This document shows positions 30,840-38,931 of a stretch of 38,931 nt of DNA, piece after piece (within the stretch, counting starts at the first letter, position 1; every line of letters begins with the position of its first letter). The notes beneath the pieces were generated by a model. The model was not told the origin of the DNA. It did no database searches and was given only the letters and a program-made list of their open reading frames with translations. The stretch is from NCBI GenBank assembly GCA_947646735.1, contig CANTFK010000620.1:1-38931 (forward strand). Reading direction: 5' to 3'. A program made the translations under genes and the position numbers. The stretch comes from Peronospora farinosa (lineage: Eukaryota; Oomycota; Peronosporomycetes; Peronosporales; Peronosporaceae).

Positions 30840-31148
30840 TTGGTCGCATAATATTGGTGTGTACAACCTCAAGTGGTCGACTTGTTTTACATTCACTTCC
30901 TAAAGTATGGCTGAACGAACTGTTTGTCATTTTTTCGCCGTCACATCCATCACATACACCGCCATCAGATGTAACAAATCTCGAAATACCATCGCACGAC
31001 TTCATCGCTTACATAATCCTGTTCGTAGACACATGACTGAGGCGATTGTTCCATAGTTAGTGTCATTTATCGCACCACTGCTCTCAGCCTTGTGCGCTTC
31101 TAATGTGATATGTTTATTCCCATTCCACGCAAACAGCTTTCCCGCTCG
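30840..31148 (-). pseudogene. Copia gag-pre-integrase region, degraded
   Basis: In shifted frames the minus strand reads AGKLFAWNGNKHITL, then WNNRLSHVSTNRI, CDGISRF, VCDGCDGEKMT and RPLEVVHTNI. These match the (W)H-x-R-L-x-H, C-x2-C-x2-G-K and LE-x-VH-x-D steps before the Copia integrase core. The WH histidine is N. Reading then jumps past the catalytic core to an acidic linker (DDDDMDADETADNDTSWEDM), so the core is deleted. Confidence 0.65.
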
Positions 31149-31164
31149 TTTAATTAATACTACA

Positions 31165-31835
31165 GTCACAAGTTAAATAATCCTCTAATGAAACTGCTTC
31201 TACAACAATGGCATAAATGCGTGATTTACCCCACAAATTTCACTACTTGCCCATTAAAACACCTTCTTTTTTAATAAACATTGGTGTTTGATTTAAACGT
31301 CCTGAACAGGCATCCAATTTAATACCTAATGATGGGATAGCCCATGAATGTACTGTAAAACATTAGAAGCAGTAATTAATATTCTAATATGACGATTAGT
31401 GGGAGCTACTACACGATTATCTACTTCTAAAATCGGAATTGGCCTATAGCTAAATCATCTTCTTGTACCATATGACTATATAAAAATTAAAGGCTCATCT
31501 TAAAATTATAAATTTTCTGAATATTCGTAACTCCAATACCATTGATTTCCAATTACTTTTAATGTGATAATAGCATCAATTACCTCATTCATTGAGTATA
31601 ATAACGCAAAAGAAGGTACTGCAACCATTAATGAAATTAAAGCAGGAATAGAAGTCCAGATAATTTCAATAGTAGCTCCATGTACGATTGTTGCTGGAAT
31701 TTCATTTTTTTACAGTAATCAAAAGAGTAATAATTCTAAATAACATCCAGCAAACATATACAGTAACGATAATAAAAAAATTAATTCATGATGAAAGTTA
31801 ATAAAACCTTCCATAATTGGAGTTGTTGGGTCTTT
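31165..31835 (-). pseudogene. cox2: Mitochondrial cox2 insertion (NUMT)
   Basis: The minus strand carries nearly all of cytochrome c oxidase subunit II: DPTTPIMEGFINFHHELIF at the N-terminal side; [39 protein letters not shown] and [54 protein letters not shown]; and IVVEAVSLEDYLT at the far end. In-frame stops (after SENL and in DEPLIF-x) and single-base shifts break it, and the CuA ligand segment CSEICGVNH is damaged (stops, then NLWGKSRI). It is therefore a nuclear copy of mitochondrial DNA, not a working gene. It sits exactly inside the Copia protease/pre-integrase border, in the Copia reading direction. Ends are placed within about 15 bases. Confidence 0.88.
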
Positions 31836-32129
31836 TATTAAGACTGCTTGATCTTGCTTAAACTGAACAAGCACGCCTCGGTCCGTTAACGCTGCTACAG
31901 ACAAAGTTTTCTTGTCTAGCCCAGGCACATTTAACACCTCCGTAAGTTTGACTGTGCGACCATTCTCGAGTATAAATCGAACTATGCCTATTATTTGTAC
32001 CTTCAACTGATGACCATTGGCCACAGTGATGTAAATTGGGGGTAATTGAATCTTCATATCCACAAAGTTCACGCTTGTCATTGTCATATGACGACTTGCC
32101 CCACTATCCAGCAAACAAGTCGAGCTCAA
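31836..32129 (-). pseudogene. Copia protease, fused into the cox2 insertion
   Basis: Reading from 32129, the frame has the retroviral-type protease active site LLDSGASRHM, then VANGHQLKVQIIGIVRF, LTEVLNVPGLDKKTLSVAAL and GVLVQFKQDQAVLIK. At that point it runs without stop or shift into the cox2 sequence DPTTPIMEG and ends at a stop at 31719-31721. The aspartate is kept. The N-terminal side is cut off from gag by stops. Confidence 0.8.
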
Positions 32130-32611
32130 ATTATTTTGTCACTGAATGCCGAAAAAACACTAGATCACCAGATCTCGATGGTTCCACGTTACGACACTCC
32201 GATAATTTGTGTCCGTGCCGTCCACATCCAAAGCACTTGCCTTGAAAACTCGCATTAGCCTGTCCTCGTCTAGAAGGTTGCTAGCGATCTCAATTTTCAT
32301 CTTGTCCACGGTGTCCTAGGTTACCTTGAAAGCGTCGAGATTTATTACGCTGAGCATCTGCTATTAAAGCGATTTCTTTCTTTTCTCGCTTCTGAATAGT
32401 GTCATACTTTCGGTGGAGCATCTCTTTTGTGTCCAACAGTGTCACGTTGCTGAGCGCCTTGATGATGCGCACCAACCATATTAGAATGATAAACTTCCCA
32501 AAAGCAAAACTAGCTTTTCATCATCATCCATGCTGTCACAGGCAGCTCCGAGCTTTAGACACAGCTCATCAAATTTTAGTAGATGGTCCATAAGACTCGC
32601 ACCAGTCTCCA

Positions 32612-32869
32612 TCACAAATTCATGTAATTCTTTCCGAAGTTGCACTCGGTTGTGAAGATTTTCTTCGCAAAGGACGTCTTCAGAACCTTCCGAGCCTCAA
32701 TAGCAGATTCACATCCCCGAACCATGCACTGATAGTCTGGAGAGAGTAGCTTCACCAGTACAGCCAGAGCCTTCATATCGGCGACTTTCCATCCGGGATT
32801 CTCCCGCAGCACTGCCGGCTCTGGCTTAAATAAAACGGGATCCAAAAAATCCTTGCGCGCGATTGTCAT
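32612..32869 (-). pseudogene. Copia gag fragment
   Basis: The frame reads WKVADMKALAVLVKLLSPDY, QCMVRGCESAIEARKVLKTS and FAKKIFTTECNFGKN. This is the alpha-helical Copia gag type with a W-x-x-x-D-x-x-A-x-x-x-I/L start and a conserved 'ARKVLKTSF' helix. A degraded continuation to about 32200 includes a CKH-LSVV zinc-knuckle-like trace. The likely start of the element lies just upstream, with GGTTACGAGCCC on the minus strand near 32938-32950 as a possible primer site (weak). Confidence 0.6.
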
Positions 32870-33340
32870 GCGTGCATTAAATTACCTTATGAAGTAATTG
32901 TCATCCGTGAGGATGTCTTTAGGAGCTAAAGTATTTGGGCTCGTAACCTGTGACGAAAGCTCAACTGCTTCTCTGTGCTGCCAAATTAAATTTAGTATAA
33001 AGAGCTAAACTACTACTAAAACAAATGTATAAATTTCCTCATAAACTGTTTAATCAATCCAGATCATTCGAAGACCACTGTCCATGTAAGTTGCCGTTTA
33101 CAATACACACATATCAATGTCGTAGTTTGTAATCCTCTACAACCACTAAATCACCTACTGTCCCTAGCACTCACTGCTGCTTTTATTTAAGTAGGAATAG
33201 TGCCAGAAAAGGTTTGATACGGCCCATAGTGACAAAAGTGGTCTACTAAGAAAGCTAACGGTGACCAAGCCCGACAAATCCGAAGCTACATACCACATTT
33301 AAAAGCGAGCAACTATGCTTTGAGCTAAGTAGGTAAAGCC
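32870..33340. other. Spacer with no assigned element
   Basis: Expected site of the Copia 5' LTR, but no second copy exists in the window to prove it. No open frame of note is present. Confidence 0.3.
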
Positions 33341-33344
33341 TGTG

Positions 33345-34430
33345 CGTCATGGGAGCAGGCATTGTAGTGGCACTAATTACATTCATCACCATTCGTAAAC
33401 AACGCGAGGCAGTTAATCGAGGTCAGCTGTACAACCCTTAGAATTTCTTATCTTTTGCGAGATAGATGCTCGAATGGGTAGTGCAAATTTTGTTGGCTAT
33501 CGGGTCAGATTAAAGCCGCTTTATAAAAAAATCATTGGCAGAGGTACTCCGATGTCAGTTGAGATGCAAGTGGCAGTTTCCCTGTACCACCTTGGCCATG
33601 TCAGCGCCTTCGTCACAATCAGCCACATCGTCAAGATTGCTTAAGAAACCGCCAGCACGATCACTACCATAGTAGTCAATAACATTATTGACCTGCTGGC
33701 GTGCAAATCTGTAGCGTATCAGCTTGATGGGCGGTGCTGCGTGGCAAGAAATCACCCAGTCCATTATATAAAGCAGTATATTGAAGGAATCGTGTGTGCG
33801 ATTGATGGCACTTATGATCCAATCAGAAAACCTCCTAATAACCCATGGAAGAGCTACATCGATTGCAAGGGTTGGGCGTCATTTACTTTTCAAGATGTGG
33901 TGATGGTCAAGGGAATTTAAATGATGTGCGTATTTTGGATATTCACCTATAGCCGTTTAAACATACTAAGGGTAAACGCAGCTCTCTTAAGGTATATGGT
34001 GGACTTTCGGAATTCAATGATGATCAGCAAATATTTATTTAGTCGAAGTATTATAGGCAGAGATCTCGCAGCGGGCGTGCAGGGCTTCCTAGCCGACAAA
34101 TTAATGATCGGTAACTTAAACTAACGATTCCACTCGGCATATATATTAACAATTTGGATATCATGTTACATTGGAGACTCCAACTAACCCATCAGCAAGT
34201 GGGTCCTACCGCCATACCCAAACGCCACAGGTCATGAGGACAAGACGCATTTTAACTTTTGTCACTCGTCAACAAGATAAAATTATTGTAATTGAATTTT
34301 CCCATTCATTGAATAAATTACATGCAAGAAATGTCGCCCACCTTCACTCCTAGATTAATTGTAGAAATCGCCTTTGGACGCCTCAAAACCAGGTCTAGGA
34401 TCCTACTGAACCCCCTGATCGCCACCCCCC
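33345..34430 (+). pseudogene. PIF/Harbinger transposase, degraded
   Basis: In shifted plus-strand frames: MGAGIVVALITFITIRKQRE near 33350, then RGTPMSVEMQVAVSLYHLGH (33540-33600), then YIEGIVCAIDGTYDPIRKPP (33780-33830), and finally VEIAFGRLKTRSRIL (34355-34405). The IDGT motif carries the first catalytic Asp, and the V-E-x-AFG-x-LK-x-R-x-RIL stretch is the third-helix region of this family. Several stops interrupt it, for example after VMVKGI at 33920. The element is dead. Inverted termini and the 3-base target duplication were not located. Confidence 0.7.
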
Positions 34431-34437
34431 CCCCCCC
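34425..34437 (+). repeat. Run of 13 C
   Basis: Thirteen C in a row close to the end of the Harbinger transposase remnant, the complement of the G run at 30482-30495. Confidence 0.65.
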
Positions 34438-34829
34438 GATTAAGCTCGCGACGTCACGTTTGCATGTATAATTCTTCACAAACTTTAAATGCCAGGAACC
34501 ATGATTTGTGGCTACAATGCTGGAATCTCCGTAGTGGGTGTGCAAACTAGTACGGTGCACAAGTAAGTGCCCCGTGACCCAACCATTGCAGTTCGAAAAA
34601 ACCCGAAGGACTACAAGGAGCGAAGGACTGAGTTAGAGGATCAACAACCGGTGGTGCAATCAAATGAGACCACTGACGTTTTATAATAAACGACCTAATA
34701 TTGTTCGTGAGTAATTAGAGATGTACGCGACAACATGACACGAATAAGCAAAGTCATTTGTACTCAGCTTAAATCTGCATAATCTAAGCCAAATGAAAGC
34801 GTAATCATTTATTGTTGGCAGCAGAAATT

Positions 34830-35300
34830 ACGCATTACCAGATTAATTTCTATCTTGTCTGGCTGCTTCCTGAAGGTCCCGTTGTTGCACTCCTTCAGGT
34901 CCAACCTTCGGATCTCCAACTCATACTCACGATTGGCGACCGCCATTCGAAGCTAACACTCATTCTCTTTACACTTCGCACGCCACGTCGCTTCTATGTC
35001 CTTTAATTGCTGCTGCCTTAGGAGGTACTGCGCGAGGATGTCGTTCGACTGCGACATTGACTCAGCAATGTTATGTATCGCTTCACAAACATCATCGCGC
35101 TGCTTTCCTTTCCCTTTACCAACAGATCCTCTGCTAGGTGGCTTGTTGGATAGGAATGATCCGCGTGTGGTGGGAGTAGTTGCGGGAGCAGATGGACCTG
35201 GTCTGACGACCGAAGGTCCGCATCGGATGATGCACCAGTTTTGTCATCTACAGGGGCCTCATCCGGAGTGCTCTGGACATCAGCAGCACAAGACAGTCAG
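34830..35300 (-). pseudogene. Lysine/glutamine-rich coding fragment, maybe Harbinger second ORF
   Basis: The minus strand reads GSVGKGKGKQRDDVCEAIHN, then QSNDILAQYLLRQQQLKDIE, then ATWRAKCKENEC, a stop, and RMAVANREYELEIRRLDLKE. The helical, charged coiled-coil character is coding-like. It lies beside, and converges on, the Harbinger transposase. PIF/Harbinger elements carry a second, DNA-binding protein gene, so this may be its remnant. The family was not proved from motifs. Confidence 0.4.
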
Positions 35301-35379
35301 TCAAGCTGGCCGTCAAGTCAGTGAGCAGGATCTATAACAAGCCAAAAGGCCTAATTTAAACCTCTCTAACGGTAGCAGT

Positions 35380-35990
35380 TGTGATACGGGCTCACCGTTA
35401 CACGTACCCGTAAGTATGCGATACTTAACGGGCAGGTCTAAAAAGGTACGTATGTACTTAAGACCTGTCGCTTGGGTGAGACACACCATGTGTCACACCC
35501 TTGTGTATGTGATATATACTAGGTGTATTAACATTGATGAGGATGACGCCCGGCTGGAATTAGGCGTCATCAAATAACGTCAGTCAGTTACGTCATTAAG
35601 CGAGCTTAAACATATCTAGGCCCGCACGTTGAAATGCGCAACTATAGAGATGGCATTCATCACTACATAATAACCAATGATTTGTTTAATTTATATTTAG
35701 TTAAGATTCTATTAAATATAAGTCAGTCTTAAATTTCGTACTTACTGCTCACTTCACACGAAAAACTAAATAAGCTTCTGCGTGTAGCAAGTAAAGCATT
35801 TGTTTTAGAAGCTCGTTGCGCGGATCGCTTTAAGCGACCGGCAACGGTTGGTACTGCGCTTCAAGTGCCGACTAACACCACTACCACGCACGCGGAGGTA
35901 AGACGGTCTAACCACTTTCTCACTCTGCTCGAAGGTGTGTGCTCGCGTAATACGTGGCAGCTTCTTTCGAGCGCTCGTATACAAGTTGAG
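35380..35990 (+). repeat. LTR-like repeat, family 1, copy B
   Basis: Partner of 24869-25440. It begins TGTGATACGGGCTCACCG and has CCCGTAAGTAT/ATACTTAACGGG (one mismatch) near 35407-35432, GATGACGCC/GGCGTCATC near 35542-35571, GTTGCGCGGATCG near 35814-35826 and CGCGGAGGTAAGA near 35892. Identity to copy A is far from complete, so the two are old relative to each other. What follows is not Gypsy integrase, unlike copy A. Confidence 0.6.
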
Positions 35991-36048
35991 TGTATATCTC
36001 CCCTAATATCCCGCTTTCCTCTGTACTGAAGCGCATGGTTCATTACGT

Positions 36049-36831
36049 TCACCAGTTCAAATTGTACCAGAGCCTTCGGGATTGCAACAGAGTATTGCAA
36101 GTAGGGTCATCTTTTGATTGCAGTTCACAATTAATTATCATATGCGACATTTTATACTTTGTAATAGTCAACCCCATTCCTACTCCGCCTGTGTTGCTGC
36201 AGGTGTCCCTGATACTTTGATATAAAAAGTAACATTTGCTAAGAAATGAAGTTAGCATCCGCAGTAAAAACAATCTACTTTGTAAACAGTCAACAGAAAT
36301 ATCTAGAGTGGCAACATTCAAGTCCCGCAAAGTCTCGAATCTCATCTTGACGGTCTCCGCCTCCCGCTTAAATTTTATAAACCAAATTTCATATTCGGCC
36401 ATGGATGTATCTTGGTTGTCATGCTCATCCTTGGTTTACTTAATCATTTCAGAAGCTTCACGGTCGCGCAGTCGGTCCAGACAAATCAAGCTGAGGCAGC
36501 CGCCAAGCGTTGCTTCTATATTAGTTCCTTTCAATTTTCTGCGCAAGGCCGCTTCTTGTTTTTCGGCAGTCTTCTCAAGCTTTTGCTTCTCTTTAGCTGC
36601 TTTCTTTTCCTCCTCCTTCTTCTTCTTTGCTTGATCCATTTCTACACTGGTGCGGCGCTTTCTTTTCTGATAAGTATTTGGAACCTCCTCCTCCTTCTGG
36701 GGTCCATTCTCTTAGCCATTCAAAGCAGCAAGTGCTTCTAATTTGGACTGATTGAAGGTTGGTGGGAATAGATTTAGTACGGCTGTCGCATCACTCGTGA
36801 TTGTAATGTCGTTGAGGGCAGAGTCACTCAT
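36049..36831 (-). pseudogene. Lysine-rich open frames, unknown element protein
   Basis: Starting at ATG 36831 (MSDSALNDITITSDATAVLN), the minus strand reads about 40 residues, then a stop. It continues in shifted frames with MDQAKKKKEEEKKAAKEKQK (36639) and MAEYEIWFIKFKREAETVKM (36402). The middle is a charged coiled coil. It sits just inside LTR-like copy 2B and reads away from it, as a gag-type protein would if 2B were a 5' LTR. I do not recognise the family. Confidence 0.35.
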
Positions 36832-36945
36832 GGTGCAAGGAACCACAAAATGAATGCAAATGTTGGAGAATGTTGCACAGATCTTACAGCTCAGACGACT
36901 TATTTAAATAGCAATTATAGTCATTAACTGAAAGCTGTAACGGGG

Positions 36946-37340
36946 TGAGCCCTTTACATAATATTGACACTTATATGAAGTGTCAATAAAAATATTATTA
37001 TAACTAATAATATTTGACAAAATTATCATTTTCTTATAATATTGCACTATAAATCTCCTTGAAGTTGGAGATGCCCTATCATTGGTTGATATCGGCCATC
37101 ATATCAACCAACACGCTGACCAATATCCGATGGACGCGCGCAATGAGTGGAGGGCAAGTTGCCAACATACATAGTTGTATTTTAATATAGTTAACATAGG
37201 TTAAAACAGATTAGTTTTATTAGATAGTTACCTATATTAAATACAGTTTCCTTTTTCTTCTCAACTAAGCGTTTGTTTAGTTGATTGACTTCCTCTGCTC
37301 TCGTGTACGTGAGGTAATTGAGGCACCTGCTTTTACTGCT
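36946..37340 (+). repeat. LTR-like repeat, family 2, copy B
   Basis: Begins TGTAACGGGGTGAGCCC and matches copy A (26392-26720) from about 37020 on: AGTTGGAGAT, GGTTGATAT/ATATCAACC, CCAACACGCTGACCAAT, GCGCGCAATGAGTGG, CTTCCTCTGC and TACGTGAGG. Its first 75 bases hold two long perfect hairpins that copy A lacks: TATTGACACTT/AAGTGTCAATA (36962-36988) and AAATATTATTA/TAATAATATTT (36990-37015). Confidence 0.6.
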
Positions 37341-37604
37341 ATCAGTGAAGGTAGAATATACTGTTATCAGTGTCTCTATCACAAAAGCCTCGACATTCCA
37401 ATTCAAAGGCGTTTTGAGCACGCTCCACGAACTCAGTAGCAGGGTAAGAGGAGGTACTAAAAAATTTTACTCATAAAAAGTAAGCATTTTAAATTACCGC
37501 TTCTGATAACTTAATAAAATCGTAGGAAAATATGTGGAGTCGCTTATAATCTTGGCCTAGATCTTAAAAGAAACCTCATAAACCGTTTATAATTATAGCC
37601 TTTA

Positions 37605-37814
37605 GTCCCGTTCACATTTATTTATCTTGTGAATAGAACGAAAAATTAGAAAGTTAATTCCTTGACTTCCGCAAAAGGTTCTACGCGTATAATCATAATA
37701 AATTACATGCTCGACCACTTGTGTAGACCCCCGTCAATTCCTTTGAATTTTCTCTTGCGATCATGTTTTGCAGGCGGAGTGCTTAACACGTTAGCTGTTA
37801 AATTATACATTTTA
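37605..37814 (-). pseudogene. rns: Mitochondrial small-subunit rRNA fragment (NUMT)
   Basis: The minus strand contains AGCTAACGTGTTAAGCACTC, CGATCGCAAGAG-like ATGATCGCAAGAGAAAATTC, CAAAGGAATTGACGGGGG and GGTCGAGCATGTAATTT. These are the universally conserved 16S-type rRNA positions around E. coli 870-960 (the 'AAACTCAAAGGAATTGACGG' region). AT-rich additions such as ATAAATAAATGTGAAC mark a mitochondrial origin. Homology stops near 37605. It is not a functional rRNA gene. Confidence 0.85.
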
Positions 37815-37990
37815 GCTTGTTTTACCCTCATCACCACCACATGTGGGTGGTCTACAGGATTTTTAGCTACTCCACGTACAGAAGGTCTTCTATTTAACTA
37901 ACCTGAACGCCCAGATTTACCTGATTTAATTTTAGTAAATTATATTCCTGCAAAGTTGTATTAGAATTTGAAAAATGGGATGCTTATGTA
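37815..37990 (-). pseudogene. rpl2: Mitochondrial rpl2 fragment (NUMT)
   Basis: The minus strand reads KSGKSGRSG, a stop where W is expected, LNRRPSVRGVAKNPVDHPH, then after a one-base insertion GG-DEGKTS. This is the C-terminal signature of ribosomal protein L2 (RGVA-x-NPVDHPHGGGEG). It is followed with at most a few spare bases by the rRNA fragment at 37605-37814 on the same strand. The break of the reading frame shows it is dead. Confidence 0.8.
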
Positions 37991-37999
37991 TGAAGCCAC

Positions 38000-38783
38000 G
38001 GTATTAGAATATGTACGTGAGGTAAAACTGTACCACGTCTTCACGTCCGCGCGATCCCTCAAGTACCGCTTTTGTATTGAGGTTTAGGCGTGCGAGCGAC
38101 GCTCAGGAATGGACTCTGCACTAGCCATGTCCAAAGCCAATCGCACTAGAAGCGCAACAGCAAAAATACCTTAGCGCTGGCAAAAGGCTTTGGTCACGGT
38201 TGTTGGCAGAAGTGGGGAAGTTGCAAATGTAAGATACTATTGGCTTAACAAATACATGCCTAGTAGAGAGTTTACGAATAGTAAATGTCGGCCCATGACG
38301 TCCGTCTGTGGTGACTACTTGGTGTGTGTATCATACACACACACTTGCAGTGTCCATCCTATAATTGTCGCACGTAAAGAGTGATCCGCGCGGTGATACG
38401 TGATCGAAATTAGGACATTAGTGTGTAGAACGACATTGTTCTTCTCGCAAGCGGAGGTTCGAGTCGTAGCAGGTTTGGGATTTGGGTACGCTTCATCATA
38501 TATTGGCCGTTGGCATTCCGCGGGTCAGCTTCGGGTCATGGCCAACAGCATTCTGGCCACGAAGCGTGTGCTAGATGTGCGTCGGCTATTTTCGGCTTTG
38601 GTTGCTGTCGTTACGAATGTGACTTAGCAGTTTTACTCTGCAGCCTAGCATCTTTGGATTCTACGCACGCCATGTAATAAATGAGTGGAAAAATAATTGA
38701 CTCATGATAGAAGTCAAGACAACAAGCAAGCCGTCAGTACGACGCCCTACCCAAGCTCTCAGTGTTTGCTTTCTTTTTATTGG
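38000..38783. other. Unassigned stretch
   Basis: Two short plus-strand frames, to 38384 (LVTVVGRSGEVANVRYYWLN) and to 38627 (RVMANSILATKRVLDVRRLF), look coding-like in composition but match nothing I recognise and lack good starts. No RNA gene or repeat was recognised. Confidence 0.3.
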
Positions 38784-38931
38784 TTATATGTGGTTTTTGC
38801 TCATGTAAATGTCGGTGCAATCGCTGTCCTCTTTTTCCATTACGTCCCCTTCCAGATACTCGGGAACGATGGGATCCGCCAGACACTGAGCTCAAGAAAA
38901 CTATTGGATCCTTGGCCTCTTTCCATGTCTC
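38784..38931 (-). pseudogene. Degraded relative of the gene end at 1-156
   Basis: Read on the minus strand, GTTCCCGAGTATCTGGAAG, GACGTAATGGAAAAAGAG and CAGCGATTGCACCGACATTT align to GTTCCCGAGTGTGTATCTGG, GACGTGATGAGAAAGAG and GGCGATTGCAGTCGATATTG of bases 40-110, and the AAAGAGGCCAAGGAT stretch aligns to bases 1-15. In the frame that matches the first copy, VPEYLEGDVMEKEDSD corresponds to FPSVYLEEDVMRK. An insertion of about 16 bases upstream puts the two parts out of frame, so it is probably a pseudogene. Confidence 0.5.

Larger units (their letters stand above)
29041..32869 (-). mobile_element. Ty1/Copia retrotransposon body, degraded and interrupted
   Basis: On the minus strand the order is gag (32869-32612), protease (32129-31836), gag-pre-integrase (about 31148-30840), reverse transcriptase (about 30334-29549) and RNase H (29436-29041). 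This order, with integrase before reverse transcriptase, defines Copia. The integrase catalytic core is missing between about 30840 and 30620. A mitochondrial cox2 piece interrupts the protease/pre-integrase border. Stops and shifts lie in all parts. The flanking LTRs were not identified. Confidence 0.85.

Noticed and set aside
31165..31835. cox2 as a functional gene moved to the nucleus
   Set aside because: In-frame stops, single-base shifts, loss of the copper-binding segment and absence of a targeting sequence all argue against function.
38190..38627. Two short plus-strand frames near the right end
   Set aside because: They look partly coding-like but match no family I know and have weak starts. 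Kept only as an unassigned stretch.
24869..38931. Secreted effector genes (RxLR or Crinkler type)
   Set aside because: These would be expected in such a region, but no frame had a signal peptide followed by an RxLR or LFLAK-like motif.
1..38931. CRISPR arrays, tRNA genes, bacterial operons
   Set aside because: No regular repeat-spacer array or convincing tRNA cloverleaf was seen, and the introns show the DNA is eukaryotic.

Overview
The window reads as nuclear DNA of an oomycete, probably a Peronosporales species (Phytophthora or downy-mildew type). The evidence is short GT-AG introns in compact genes, small gaps between genes on alternating strands, an ankyrin-FYVE protein and a plant-type ERD2-like receptor, and a sharp change from a gene-dense to a transposon-dense half. 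This assignment is inferred from gene content; no database search was run. Coordinates of spliced genes are outer limits, with exons given in each entry. Gene-dense half, 1-24.25 kb: the 3' end of an SH3-like gene; a C9orf85/DUF2039 zinc protein with four exons; a multi-pass membrane protein that looks MscS-like; on the minus strand an HPS3-like BLOC-2 subunit with three exons; a C2-like protein; an ankyrin-FYVE protein; on the minus strand a six-exon ERD2/KDEL-receptor-like protein; an RGG-tailed Argonaute; a membrane-anchored GH1 beta-glucosidase; a four-finger C2H2 protein; proteasome subunit beta-5; and on the minus strand a five-exon protein with a PAM2-like motif, two CCCH fingers and an Smr domain. 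Several of these act in membrane traffic (HPS3-like, FYVE, ERD2-like, C2) or in RNA control (Argonaute, CCCH-Smr). They are neighbours with their own promoters, not an operon. Transposon-dense half, 24.25-38.9 kb: no intact gene is visible. It is a layered set of broken elements. These are two pairs of diverged LTR-like repeats (family 1 at 24.87 and 35.38 kb, family 2 at 26.39 and 36.95 kb), a Ty3/Gypsy integrase scrap, a hAT transposase with a BED finger, a Ty1/Copia element whose protease region contains a mitochondrial cox2 insertion, a PIF/Harbinger transposase, and a second mitochondrial insertion joining rpl2 to the small-subunit rRNA. The last 150 bases carry, on the minus strand, a degraded relative of the gene end found at bases 1-156. 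The observations most worth a second look are the cox2 insertion inside the Copia reading frame, the second mosaic mitochondrial insertion, the hairpin-rich LTRs with apparent base-pair covariation, the Argonaute with a doubtful glutamate finger, and the inverted paralogous gene ends at the two window borders.
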